This document shows, piece after piece, positions 7,669-15,802 of a stretch of 64,000 nucleotides of DNA. Each line of letters begins with the position of its first letter. Within the stretch, counting starts at the first letter, position 1. The stretch lies in NCBI RefSeq assembly GCF_001956045.1, contig NZ_MRTH01000005.1, forward strand, positions 186,001 through 250,000, given 5' to 3'. A program made the position numbers and the translations under genes. The DNA comes from Paenibacillus sp. FSL H7-0331. GTDB taxonomy: Bacteria; Bacillota; Bacilli; Paenibacillales; NBRC-103111. Below the pieces are notes generated by a model that had not been told where the DNA came from, made no database searches, and saw only the letters and a program-made list of their open reading frames with translations.

Positions 7669-9252
7669 TTAAGCCAGCCTTAATCGAATATAAAAGATTA
7701 GCTCGCCATCCTTTTGCTCGACACCTATGGAACCATCGTGCGCTTCGACGATGCTTTTGGCTATAGCCAGCCCCAAACCGGAGCCCCCTGTGTCCGAGGA
7801 GCGCGAGGCATCGACCCTGAAAAATCGTTCGAATAGCTGCTCCAGCTCCTGCTCGGTCAGTTCGTCGGCTTTGTTGCCAATCCGAACGATGCCGTAGCGC
7901 TGCTCCTTGATCATACTGACCGTGATGACCCCGGGCTTGGGACTATACTTCAGCGCGTTGCCCAGCAGATTTTCGAATACACGGATCATCTGATCGACAT
8001 CGATGCTGACGAATAATTTTTCCTTGGGGATATGGCGCGAGAGGATAACCTGCTGCTCCTCGGCTGGTGTCACGAATTCCTCCAGCAGCTGCTCCAGCAG
8101 ATCATTGAGCGCGATGCCTTCTTTATTTAACGGGATATCCTGATGGGTCAGCTTCGTATACATAAATAGATCGTTAATGAGGGAATTGAGCTTCTCCGAT
8201 TTATTGTAAGCGATGCTGAGGTAAGTCCGAGCTTGCTGCTCCGTCTCATAATTACGGTCATTTAACAGTCGGAGATAACCGATAATAAGCGTAAGCGGTG
8301 TGCGCAGGTCATGAGAGACGTTCGTCACGAGCTCGTTTTTCAAACGCTCAGCCCGGCGCTCCTCTTCGATTTTCAGCTGCAGCTTCTCAGCCATCAGGTT
8401 CATATTTTTGGCAAGCGAGCCCAGCTCATCGTCACTTCGCTCCGGCACCCGGGAGTTCAGATTGCCCGTTGCAATTGTAATGAGCCCTCCGGCGAGCTCC
8501 TCAATGTAACGCATTTTTTTCTGGGTCACAAAGTAGAAGAGCACGATAAATAGGATAAACGCACCAACCATGGGAAAAGGACTTTCTCCTCGTTTGTAGC
8601 TGATATTCGGCTCAGGAATGCCGCTCACATACAGATAGGCGGGTTTCGTCTTATAAGTGACCGGATACAGGCTTGAAGCCTCCTGCCGCCGCGTCAAATT
8701 TTGCTGTCTGCGAGTGTCCATCGAGCTGCGGATCGTTTTATGAATATCGATGCTGGTTTCAGCCGTGTTCGGGCTTTTATATATGACCGTACCGGACAGG
8801 TCGGTAACCATAATTTTATAACGATTACTTGAACTTTCACGCTGTACCTGCTCCGTAAATTCCTGTTCGCGCTGCTTTTCAATCAGGGCCTGTGCTTCGG
8901 GACTTTGTTTCTCGGTCTCATTGTAGTGGTGGTAGTCATCGCTTAATATGTGAGCCATATTCTCGGCAGCATTATCGATACGCTGCACCCCGGATTCATA
9001 GTCAATCACAGGCTCCTGCTTGATGCCGCCGAATATGGCAGAGCTTAAGGAGTAGAAGATCAGCGAAGCAGCCAGACAGAAGGCAAAGGTGACCATCAAC
9101 TGCAGGCGCAGGCTGCGACCGACTTGTCCACTCAGCATACGAAACAGGTCCATAGCGAACAGGATCAAGCCGCGCAGCAGATTAAACGGGAACCAGGTAA
9201 AGGGAAAGCGGTTCAAACGAGACTGAGGATGGATATCCGAATATTTACTCAA
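7669..9252 (-). CDS. Sensor histidine kinase, VanS-like (527 aa)
   Basis: A membrane sensor kinase. From the chosen start, TM1 spans about residues 50-76, an extracytoplasmic sensor loop 77-225, TM2 227-244, then HAMP, the phospho-acceptor helix NVSHDLRTPLT (His314), the N-box FENLLGNALKYSP and the G2 box GGSGLGLAIAKSIVE. The G1 box lacks the usual DxGxG and reads RIGNKADELTEQE, as in VanS-type kinases. An in-frame ORF extends to 9456, but that part is the antisense-free alternative frame of the response regulator gene. TTG 9252, overlapping the regulator by eight bases, is the most plausible coupled start; ATG further in (FAMDLFRM) is the alternative. Confidence 0.88.
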   Translation of the reverse strand: MSKYSDIHPQSRLNRFPFTWFPFNLLRGLILFAMDLFRMLSGQVGRSLRLQLMVTFAFCLAASLIFYSLSSAIFGGIKQEPVIDYESGVQRIDNAAENMAHILSDDYHHYNETEKQSPEAQALIEKQREQEFTEQVQRESSSNRYKIMVTDLSGTVIYKSPNTAETSIDIHKTIRSSMDTRRQQNLTRRQEASSLYPVTYKTKPAYLYVSGIPEPNISYKRGESPFPMVGAFILFIVLFYFVTQKKMRYIEELAGGLITIATGNLNSRVPERSDDELGSLAKNMNLMAEKLQLKIEEERRAERLKNELVTNVSHDLRTPLTLIIGYLRLLNDRNYETEQQARTYLSIAYNKSEKLNSLINDLFMYTKLTHQDIPLNKEGIALNDLLEQLLEEFVTPAEEQQVILSRHIPKEKLFVSIDVDQMIRVFENLLGNALKYSPKPGVITVSMIKEQRYGIVRIGNKADELTEQELEQLFERFFRVDASRSSDTGGSGLGLAIAKSIVEAHDGSIGVEQKDGELIFYIRLRLA

Positions 9253-9940
9253 CTTTGTAGCCAACCCCCCAGATGGTTTTAATATATTTGGGCTTGCGCG
9301 GATTGGTTTCCATTTTCTCGCGAATTTTGCGGATATGGACCATGACCGTGTTGTCGGAATCAAAATAGGCTTCCTGCCAGACCGCTTCATAAATTTTTTC
9401 GATACTCCACACGATGCCGCGATGGCGGGCGAGCAGTTCCAATATGGCAAATTCACGAGGCGTCAGCTTAATGCTCCGTCCATCCAACTTCACTTCGTGA
9501 GTTTGTGTGTTGATAAGCAGCTCATCGACCTCGATTTCATGCTCTTTGTTTACAAGAGGGATATTGAGCCGAGTGTAGCGGCGCAGCTGTGATTTGATAC
9601 GGGCGATCAGCTCCAGTGGGTTGAAGGGTTTCGCGAGATAGTCGTCAGCGCCGCTGCTGAGTCCAATAATTTTGTCCATATCCTCTCCTTTGGCAGAGAG
9701 CATAATAATGGGCATGTTTTGCTGTTCACGGATTTTGAGACAAGCCTCTATCCCGTTCATTCGGGGCATCATAATGTCGAGCACGATCAAATCCACCTCT
9801 TCTTTTTGCAAAATATGTAGTGCGGCTTCTCCATCGGATGCGCGCAGCAATAGATAGCCTTCGTTCTTTAAATAAATTTCCAACAGATCGATAATTTCCT
9901 TCTCATCGTCGACAATAAGTATTGTTTTGGGAGCTGCGAT
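9245..9940 (-). CDS. Response regulator, OmpR/PhoB family, apparently initiated at an ATC codon
   Basis: Receiver domain with acidic pair Asp11-Asp12, phospho-acceptor Asp55 (LIVLDIMMP) and the conserved Lys in ADDYLAKPF, followed by a winged-helix DNA-binding domain (KLTPREFAILELLARHRG, VMVHIRKIREK, IKTIWGVGYKVE). It pairs with the downstream kinase. No ATG, GTG or TTG occurs in frame before the acidic pocket: the frame reads ATC-GCA-GCT-CCC-AAA from 9940, with AGGAGGAGG (9949-9957) eight bases upstream, and is closed by a TGA further up. TTG 9883, the first canonical start, would delete beta-strand 1 and both acidic residues. I therefore place the start at ATC 9940 (231 aa). A TATAAT is at 9979-9984. 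Confidence 0.87.
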   Translation of the reverse strand: MAAPKTILIVDDEKEIIDLLEIYLKNEGYLLLRASDGEAALHILQKEEVDLIVLDIMMPRMNGIEACLKIREQQNMPIIMLSAKGEDMDKIIGLSSGADDYLAKPFNPLELIARIKSQLRRYTRLNIPLVNKEHEIEVDELLINTQTHEVKLDGRSIKLTPREFAILELLARHRGIVWSIEKIYEAVWQEAYFDSDNTVMVHIRKIREKMETNPRKPKYIKTIWGVGYKVE

Positions 9941-9978
9941 ATGGGCTTCCTCCTCCTGACTATCCTGTGTATAGCCTC

Positions 9979-9984
9979 ATTATA
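9979..9984 (-). promoter_or_regulatory. Candidate -10 element of the two-component operon
   Basis: TATAAT on the minus strand lies about 22 bases before the ribosome-binding site of the response regulator. No good -35 is visible at the expected distance. Confidence 0.4.
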
Positions 9985-10051
9985 ATCGGTAGTTCTTAAT
10001 TAAATGGCAGGGTATATCTTAACAATTTCTTAAGCCGGAAATAACAAGAAG

Positions 10052-10076
10052 GCCTGCTGAGGAAGTCTCAACAGGC
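10052..10076 (-). terminator. Terminator for leftward transcription
   Basis: Stem GCCTGTTGAG/CTCAGCAGGC on the minus strand (one G-U pair, 5-base loop) followed by CTTCTTGTTATTT. It would end the transcript of the 107-aa gene after it has passed through repeat copy A. Confidence 0.55.
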
Positions 10077-10179
10077 TGCATACAAATAAGTGATAAGAAC
10101 AAGTACAAGTAAGATAAGCCAGATCGATGATCGGTGAGCAGCAGGTGCAACGGCTGTTTAGGTTAGCAATTCCCTTAGG

Positions 10180-10343
10180 AATTCTGTTGAATAAAGAGCG
10201 GAGCGACCGTGGTGTTCTGTAGATAGCGGAGCGGTGCCTTTGTTTCCGGAATTTTACCGCAAATTGTCTTATAAAATAAATCTGGAAACGACAGCAATCG
10301 GAAGAATACTTCGGTCGTGCAGCGGAACTTATTCACCAGAATT
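10180..10343. repeat. Intergenic inverted-repeat element, copy A (164 bp)
   Basis: The ends form a 15-bp inverted repeat with one mismatch: AATTCTGTTGAATAA (10180-10194) and TTATTCACCAGAATT (10329-10343). The left half shares AGCGACCGTGGTGTTCTG and flanking bases with copy B (34372-34430, opposite orientation). The right end shares GCAGCGGAACTTATTCACC with copy C (46499-46567). An internal inverted pair GTTTCCGGA/TCTGGAAAC may be a secondary insertion, which would explain the greater length. The remaining part of the 9941-10346 gap (10077-10179) holds nothing I can recognise. Confidence 0.75.
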
Positions 10344-10346
10344 GCC

Positions 10347-10670
10347 CTATTTTTTTAGGAACACGATCGTATACTGAATCGCTTCCAGCACCTGTTGGAC
10401 AAAAGCGACGTTTTCTTTTTCCCATTCATCGGGGTCATCAAGATAGTGCTCCTCCAGAAACTGCTCCAGCTGCTTGGTAGCTTCTTTAAGCTGTGCATCT
10501 CCTGCAGCAGGCTTGCCTCTGAGCACCTGAATGGCCAATCGCATCGATTTGCAGGCGTTTTTCACAGAAGGGTATTCATCCCGCTCCCAGGCCTCAGGCT
10601 CGTCCATCTCATAATAGGGAATCCATTTCTCAATCAGGCTTGCGGCCTGTTTATTGTCCATTGATGTCAA
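10347..10670 (-). CDS. Hypothetical protein of 107 aa
   Basis: I do not recognise the family. The protein is helical, acidic and tryptophan-containing (EKWIPYYEMDEPEAWERDEY, HYLDDPDEWEKENVAF), with no signal peptide or membrane segment except a mildly hydrophobic C-terminal helix (IQYTIVFLKK). GAGGG lies eight bases before TTG 10670, which favours that codon over ATG 10661. Its transcript would run into repeat copy A immediately after the stop and end at the hairpin at 10052-10076. Confidence 0.7.
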   Translation of the reverse strand: MTSMDNKQAASLIEKWIPYYEMDEPEAWERDEYPSVKNACKSMRLAIQVLRGKPAAGDAQLKEATKQLEQFLEEHYLDDPDEWEKENVAFVQQVLEAIQYTIVFLKK

Positions 10671-10781
10671 AGCGTGTGCCCTCTTTCATTATATCGTCGA
10701 TATGCTGTCATTAAATGTACCATTAATGTCCCGAATATCCAAGAGCCTGGTTCGGCAACTCATAAGTCTGAGCCAAGTAAA

Positions 10782-10809
10782 AAGGATACGGCAGCTGCGC
10801 CATATCCTT
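10782..10809 (-). terminator. Terminator of the 32-aa membrane protein gene
   Basis: On the minus strand an imperfect stem AAGGATA(T)GGC/GCC(G)TATCCTT around CAGCTG is followed by a run of T. It lies downstream of the small gene at 10902-11000. Confidence 0.6.
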
Positions 10810-10844
10810 GAAGATGAAGCCAGAGCAGCTCCACTATGATGGGA

Positions 10845-10883
10845 AGATGAATCGTCCAGACTGCTGGTATCGACGATTCATCT
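10845..10883. repeat. 12-bp perfect inverted repeat
   Basis: AGATGAATCGTC (10845-10856) and GACGATTCATCT (10872-10883) form a hairpin with a 15-base loop just after the stop of the 32-aa gene. It lacks a T tract, so it may stabilise the mRNA end rather than terminate. Confidence 0.55.
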
Positions 10884-10901
10884 CCAATTATTTGTTTAAC
10901 A

Positions 10902-11000
10902 TTACAGGGATTGAATACATTGGTAGGTAATGATGAGAACGAACGTGAGGAGTGTAGCTCCAGTGGCATAAGTGAAGCGTCGGTGGGAAAGTGTCGTCAT
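10902..11000 (-). CDS. Small single-pass membrane protein (32 aa)
   Basis: A 32-codon gene starting MTTLSHRRFTY with one hydrophobic helix, ATGATLLTFVLIITY (about residues 12-26), and a short CIQSL tail. The N-terminus is basic, giving an N-in orientation. AAGGAGAG lies about eight bases before ATG 11000. A -35/-10 pair with 17-base spacing is found at 11080-11108, and a hairpin and a terminator follow. Together these make a complete monocistronic unit, so I consider it a real gene although nothing about its function can be said. Confidence 0.65.
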   Translation of the reverse strand: MTTLSHRRFTYATGATLLTFVLIITYQCIQSL

Positions 11001-11079
11001 AATTAGTTCTCTCCTTTATGATGAGTTAGCGTAGTAACAGGTAGTTGATGACTATCGTGTACGCCTCTGTTTATATTTT

Positions 11080-11108
11080 ATAATATCATAATTGTTTCTA
11101 GTGTTAAA
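11080..11108 (-). promoter_or_regulatory. Candidate sigma-A promoter of the 32-aa gene
   Basis: On the minus strand TTTAAC (11103-11108) and TATTAT (11080-11085) are separated by exactly 17 bases. The start codon of the small gene is about 80 bases downstream. Confidence 0.45.
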
Positions 11109-11148
11109 ATTTTGTGAAGTGAAGGCCGATATCGACGTGTGAAGCGGC

Positions 11149-12387
11149 TCAACGCTTCATTTTTTTCAATTGCTCCAGCACATAAAAGGTACCTCGCCAA
11201 TGAATACCGCCCTGACGCAGCGTTAGCCATACGGAACGTGTGACGACATAGCTGAGCAAACATACGGTAGCGGGGAACACGAGCAGCTCCTTGCCGATCT
11301 TGCCAATCAACGATTGAATCAGCAGGCTGTAAACGGATAACATCAGTACAATGGAAAGTACATAACTCCAGAACACCCAGCCGTCCAGCACGAAGATCGC
11401 GACAAAAGGGAAGAAAAACAACAGCAATTGTCCAATCACGCCAGCGGCAGCAGGCAGCACGCGATATTGAAAACCGGAAAAAATATTTTTCTCCAGGCCT
11501 TGCACAGCCTCACGCAGACTCTTGTACCATTCCACCGCTAACTGCGTCCGACCTGAGGCCAACCGCTGGCGCAGACCTGCTTGCTTAACCCGCATGCCAA
11601 GCTGCAAATCATCGTCAGGGCGAAATGCGAACGCCTGGTGGGTGCCGATCCTATCATACGCCTGCCGGGTAATCATATTGAAAGCACCTACGCCCATCCC
11701 ATGCTTGTGCTGACTGTCGATGTTGGCGCGCCAAGGTCGGATATATAAAGATAAGGCAAAGAAGAAATATTGCACGAACGCGCTCAGCCAAAAGCTGTTA
11801 ACAACGATCTTGGGTGTCAATGTCAGATGGTCAGCATCGGTTTCCTTCATATAGTGCACCGCATCGGCAAGAGCGTGCGGCTGAAACAGCACATCCGCAT
11901 CAGTAAATAAAATAACTTGTCCGCGCGCCTGCAGGAAGCCTTGATACAGCGCGTGGTTTTTGCCAAGCCAGCCAGCGGGGAGTGTTGTAACATGGATGAT
12001 GGTCAACGGTACCTCTACCTGCCGTTTGCCTTGTGACCATTTGCGCAGCTCCTCCAGCTTGTGACCAGTGCCGTCTTGCGAACGGTCATTAACCGCTATG
12101 ATTTCGAACCTAGGATACGTTTGATTAAGCAAATGCTTAACGGTTTCGGTGATCGAGGCCTCTTCTTCCTTGGCAGCTATGATGACAGATACGAGTGGGA
12201 GCTCTTTCGCTGTAGTACCGCGTGGCTGCGCCAGGCCTGCGGATGCGAAGGATCCCGTGGAAGCGGAGCCTCCCGGCTTGGGACTTGCAGGCAGCTGCCG
12301 CATCAGCTTGCGTGCCCACAGCGTATCACCAAGCATCATGATCCAGTAACCGAGCGTCAGGATGACCAGCAGCTTGAAAATGAACAT
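11149..12387 (-). CDS. Membrane-associated family 2 glycosyltransferase (412 aa)
   Basis: A GT-A fold transferase using nucleotide-sugars at the inner face of the membrane. Motifs in order: N-terminal membrane helix (FIFKLLVILTLGYWIM), VIIAAKEEEASI, the nucleotide-binding AVNDRSQDGTG, the DxD motif LFTDADV, and the acceptor-side FRPDDDLQLGMRVKQAG. Three C-terminal hydrophobic segments follow. The open frame extends to 12465, but ATG 12387 with GGGAGGG eight bases upstream gives a normal N-terminus. The layout resembles carotenoid or lipid glucosyltransferases of the CrtQ type, but no carotenoid genes are nearby, so the acceptor is unknown. It is divergent from yyaC. Confidence 0.87.
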   Translation of the reverse strand: MFIFKLLVILTLGYWIMMLGDTLWARKLMRQLPASPKPGGSASTGSFASAGLAQPRGTTAKELPLVSVIIAAKEEEASITETVKHLLNQTYPRFEIIAVNDRSQDGTGHKLEELRKWSQGKRQVEVPLTIIHVTTLPAGWLGKNHALYQGFLQARGQVILFTDADVLFQPHALADAVHYMKETDADHLTLTPKIVVNSFWLSAFVQYFFFALSLYIRPWRANIDSQHKHGMGVGAFNMITRQAYDRIGTHQAFAFRPDDDLQLGMRVKQAGLRQRLASGRTQLAVEWYKSLREAVQGLEKNIFSGFQYRVLPAAAGVIGQLLLFFFPFVAIFVLDGWVFWSYVLSIVLMLSVYSLLIQSLIGKIGKELLVFPATVCLLSYVVTRSVWLTLRQGGIHWRGTFYVLEQLKKMKR

Positions 12388-12532
12388 GGATGATCCCTCC
12401 CACGAAGCGCTTTTTTTAGCATTATAGCATTGGCAGCCCGCATTGAACAAATGGATCAGAGCCATCTCATAATTTTTGTGCTACAATAAATACATTCATG
12501 ATTGTATAAGAGCAACCGCTAGGAGGAGTCTG

Positions 12533-13099
12533 ATGAAAGAGGCATTCCCGATCATACGTAAAAGAATCAAGGGACCCGAGCTTGGCGAATTTATGCTTTC
12601 CATACGGAGGAGCGGGGTAAGGACGGAGGATCTGGTGTTTCTATGCATCGGTACTGACCGTTCGACTGGGGATTCGCTCGGTCCGCTGGTAGGCACGATG
12701 CTGGAGGAGGCGGGCTATACCCAGGTGCTGGGTACCTTGGAATTCCCGCTGGATGCAAGCAATATGATTCATCGACTGACCAGCCTGCCGCTGATGAAAT
12801 CCGGTAAATCATTTATCGCTATCGATGCCTGTCTCGGGCAGTCTTCTTCCATAACCAGCTATCAGGTGTCCAATCAGCCGATGGAGCCTGGCAAGTCGGT
12901 GGGGCGGATGCTGCCGCCTGTAGGAAATTATTCAATTGCCGCTATTGTTAATCATAATGAAGGGAATCAATATGCGATCTTGCAGGGTACCTCGTTGTAT
13001 CGGATTATGACAATGGCCAAGGAAATCACAGCCAGCATCATGGACGTATTTCCATTGGAGTCGGCTGCAGGGTTAACAGCGGAGGGAGAATTAGGATGA
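12533..13099 (+). CDS. yyaC: Spore protease YyaC (GPR-related fold, DUF1256)
   Basis: A 188-aa protein with the YyaC core VFLCIGTDRSTGDSLGPLVGTML, the segment GTLEFPLDASNM, IAIDACLG and VGRMLPPVGNYSIAAIVNH. In spore formers this family is made in the developing spore; it shares the fold of the germination protease GPR. ATG 12533 has AGGAGGAG six bases upstream; the longer frame from 12476 lacks a ribosome-binding site. The stop overlaps the start of the following ABC exporter by four bases (ATGA), which is unusual since yyaC is normally expressed on its own. A GCATT-18-CATCTCA sequence upstream is only a weak match to a sigma-G promoter. Confidence 0.9.
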   Translation: MKEAFPIIRKRIKGPELGEFMLSIRRSGVRTEDLVFLCIGTDRSTGDSLGPLVGTMLEEAGYTQVLGTLEFPLDASNMIHRLTSLPLMKSGKSFIAIDACLGQSSSITSYQVSNQPMEPGKSVGRMLPPVGNYSIAAIVNHNEGNQYAILQGTSLYRIMTMAKEITASIMDVFPLESAAGLTAEGELG

Positions 13100-14916
13100 G
13101 CATGAGAGAAGGTGGAGGCGGCTGGGAAGGTGGAAGCAAGCAAACCTTACAAAGCAGAGGTAAAGCCACCTTGAAGGAAGTATCGCTGCGGCGGATTTAC
13201 GGCTTGTTTCGCGGATACCGTGTGCAACTGGTCATTATTATTTTACTGGCATTAGGTGCCGCATTAATTGGACTTATACCGCCGCTCGTGATGAAGGAAA
13301 TTATAGATACAGCGATCCCACAGGGTGACAAAAGGAAACTGATCGAATTGATCGGATTGATGGTGCTGCTGCCTGTGAGCAGCGGCTTACTCAGTGTATG
13401 GCAAAATCACCAGAACACCAAAGTCGGTCAGGGCGTGATGCGCGATTTAAGACGCTCGTTGTTTGCCAATTTACAACGGCAGTCCATGAGCTTCTTCACG
13501 GACGCCAAGTCAGGGGAGATTATTCAGCGGCTAACTGGCGATGTGCTAGCGGTGCAAAATGTAGTGACAACCCTCGTTGTATCAGCTGTCACACAGGGTG
13601 TTATTGTGATCACGACGATCGTTATTTTATTCGTATTGGATTGGCGCCTGGCGATATTGGCTACGGTTATTTTACCCTTATTTATATTGCCTGTTCGTAA
13701 GGTATCTCAGATTCGCAAGCGGCTGCGGGGCGAAACGCAGCGGGTACGCGGCGAGATGTCATCCCAGCTTGGGGAAATTTTTGGTGTATCCGGTGCATTA
13801 TTAACAAGGATTTTCCAGCAGGAACGCAAGCAGGAGCAGGATTTTGACGTGCTGAACCAGCGGGTTATGGATTTGGAGCTGAAGCTCAATCTGGTCGGTC
13901 GGTGGTATGGGATGGTGCTCGGTGTATTGGGACCGCTCGGCACGGCATTGATATATTTGTACGGTGGTTGGAATGTGGTCGAGGGATCGATGACGATAGG
14001 CGGTATCGTAGCTTTTGCTGCTTATTTGGGACGATTGTACGGTCCGATTGGCACGCTGTTGAATCTTCAGGTGGAGGTTCAGACGGCACTTGGCGTTTTT
14101 CAGCGGATATTCGAATACGAGGATATGGAGCCTGATGTTAAAGATTTGACTGGGGCGAAGGCGCTGTCTTCCGTACAGGGGCAGGTTGGGTTTCACCATG
14201 TTTCGTATGCCTATCAGCCAGGTCAATATGCATTGCAGGAGGTTACCTTTACAGCGCTTCCGGGCGAGGTTGTAGCTATAGTAGGGCCAAGTGGTGCCGG
14301 AAAGTCGACACTGATCGGCATGCTGGCCAGATTGTACGATCCGACTGAAGGGATTGTGACGATTGATGGTCATAATGCTGCGTCCGTCACATTGTCATCG
14401 CTGCGCGAGCAGGTGGCCTTCGTTACACAGGAATCATTCCTGTTCCATGCGTCGGTTCGTGATAATTTGTTGTTTGCCAAGCTTGACGCAACAGATGAAG
14501 AATTGGAGAAGGCCTGTCGGCAAGCTTATATTCATGAGACGATTGCGGCAATGCCAAATGGCTATGATACGATGGTTGGAGAACGTGGTCATCGGCTGTC
14601 AGGTGGAGAAAGGCAGCGTCTGGCTATTGCCAGAGCGATTCTCAAGAATCCGCGCATTCTTGTGCTGGATGAAGCTACCTCGCATCTGGACTCCGAATCA
14701 GAGGCTTATGTACAGACGGCGCTGGATTCCTTAATGCACGGACGCACGACGCTCGTGATTGCCCACCGGCTGTCAACGATTTTGGCGGCGGATCGGATCA
14801 TCGTGCTTGAGGCTGGACGTGTGCTGGAGTCGGGGCGCCATACCGAGCTGCTGGATCAGGACGGCTTGTATGCGCGACTGTATCGGACCCAGTTCGAAAA
14901 GGCAGCATTAAGCTAG
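13096..14916 (+). CDS. ABC transporter, fused permease and ATPase (exporter type, 606 aa)
   Basis: A half-transporter that should work as a homodimer or heterodimer. The membrane domain occupies about residues 35-330, with six hydrophobic helices, after a glycine-rich basic N-terminal tail. The ATPase domain has Walker A GPSGAGKST, Q-loop FVTQESFLF, signature LSGGERQR, Walker B ILVLDEAT and the H-loop IAHRLST. The family moves lipids, peptides or drugs outward. Start ATG 13096 overlaps the yyaC stop, so both share a transcript. The TetR gene lies tail-to-tail 29 bases beyond its end. Substrate cannot be deduced. Confidence 0.93.
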   Translation: MSMREGGGGWEGGSKQTLQSRGKATLKEVSLRRIYGLFRGYRVQLVIIILLALGAALIGLIPPLVMKEIIDTAIPQGDKRKLIELIGLMVLLPVSSGLLSVWQNHQNTKVGQGVMRDLRRSLFANLQRQSMSFFTDAKSGEIIQRLTGDVLAVQNVVTTLVVSAVTQGVIVITTIVILFVLDWRLAILATVILPLFILPVRKVSQIRKRLRGETQRVRGEMSSQLGEIFGVSGALLTRIFQQERKQEQDFDVLNQRVMDLELKLNLVGRWYGMVLGVLGPLGTALIYLYGGWNVVEGSMTIGGIVAFAAYLGRLYGPIGTLLNLQVEVQTALGVFQRIFEYEDMEPDVKDLTGAKALSSVQGQVGFHHVSYAYQPGQYALQEVTFTALPGEVVAIVGPSGAGKSTLIGMLARLYDPTEGIVTIDGHNAASVTLSSLREQVAFVTQESFLFHASVRDNLLFAKLDATDEELEKACRQAYIHETIAAMPNGYDTMVGERGHRLSGGERQRLAIARAILKNPRILVLDEATSHLDSESEAYVQTALDSLMHGRTTLVIAHRLSTILAADRIIVLEAGRVLESGRHTELLDQDGLYARLYRTQFEKAALS

Positions 14917-14945
14917 CATCAATCCGAGCCTGGCAGCTCACGAGT

Positions 14946-15533
14946 TTAAGGCTGAATGGTTGAAATACCCTGCCAGTACATCCGCCAGACGCTATGCATC
15001 CGCTGCTCAAAGTGATCAGGCAAATAGTAAAATTGCTGAATAAAAGCACCATCCAGCATGCAATAATAGGAGGCAATCAAATCTGTGATTTGCTCGCTGC
15101 GAATGATGCCTTGCCGCATGCCTTCTGCAAAAATATGGGTCAACGCCGTCGACAGCGTGTTCTCGGATGCAGTAAACCGGGCTCTCAGCTCCTCCTGTAA
15201 AGTGATGGGCGGAAAGAGCATAGCTCTTTTTATAAAGGTCATGTTGATTTCACTTAACAAATACGTCCGGCATGTATCCTGCCAGATACCAAACAACTGA
15301 TCGTGGACCGAGTCGTCACGAATTTCGTTAATAAGGGCTTTAATACGCTGCTGCTGCTCGCTCAGCACATCTTCGAATACAGCCCGGAACAAATCATCTT
15401 TGCTGGGGAAATGAGCATACAGGGAAGGTGTCTTGATTCCTACCTCTTTGGCAATCTCGGATAAGGGTGCTGCATCATAGCCGTTTTGCGCAAACAAGCG
15501 CAGAGCGGCTGTTTTTATTTTACTTGCCGTCAT
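14946..15533 (-). CDS. TetR family transcriptional regulator (195 aa)
   Basis: The N-terminal helix-turn-helix is clear: IKTAALRLFAQNGYDAAPLSEIAKEVGIKTPSLYAHFPSK. The rest is the variable ligand-binding domain. The frame opens at 15566, but ATG 15533 has AGGGGTGG at the right distance and gives the usual MTASKIK-type N-terminus. It converges on the ABC exporter gene, and TetR regulators often control such pumps, though nothing in the exporter's own promoter region demonstrates it. A split inverted repeat just upstream (15556-15594) may be its own operator. Confidence 0.9.
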   Translation of the reverse strand: MTASKIKTAALRLFAQNGYDAAPLSEIAKEVGIKTPSLYAHFPSKDDLFRAVFEDVLSEQQQRIKALINEIRDDSVHDQLFGIWQDTCRTYLLSEINMTFIKRAMLFPPITLQEELRARFTASENTLSTALTHIFAEGMRQGIIRSEQITDLIASYYCMLDGAFIQQFYYLPDHFEQRMHSVWRMYWQGISTIQP

Positions 15534-15555
15534 CGGACATCCACCCCTTATAAAG

Positions 15556-15594
15556 GTAACTAACATGTAGCTCTCCTAATCAACGTTAGGTTAC
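15556..15594. promoter_or_regulatory. Candidate TetR autoregulatory operator
   Basis: GTAACTAAC (15556-15564) and GTTAGGTTAC (15585-15594) form an inverted repeat with one unpaired base, separated by 20 bases. It lies 23-61 bases before the tetR start codon, where such regulators usually bind. Confidence 0.4.
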
Positions 15595-15802
15595 TTTATT
15601 TTATTATATATGACCGCTTATTACAATAATAGCGATTTCTTGGTGAAATCGATCGAATCGATGTTAATCCAATGGTGTGACCTAATTTGGTTAATTTCAT
15701 CGACCTGTCGAAAAAGGATGGATTATGTTACCTATCAATAATATAATATTCAGTAGTTATTAGTGGTGGACATCAGATCGCCAATAAGAGAGGACGAACC
15801 GC

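Noticed and set aside
9253..9456. N-terminal extension of the VanS-like kinase
   Set aside because: It lies wholly inside the response regulator gene in another frame, and its peptide has no kinase or membrane features.
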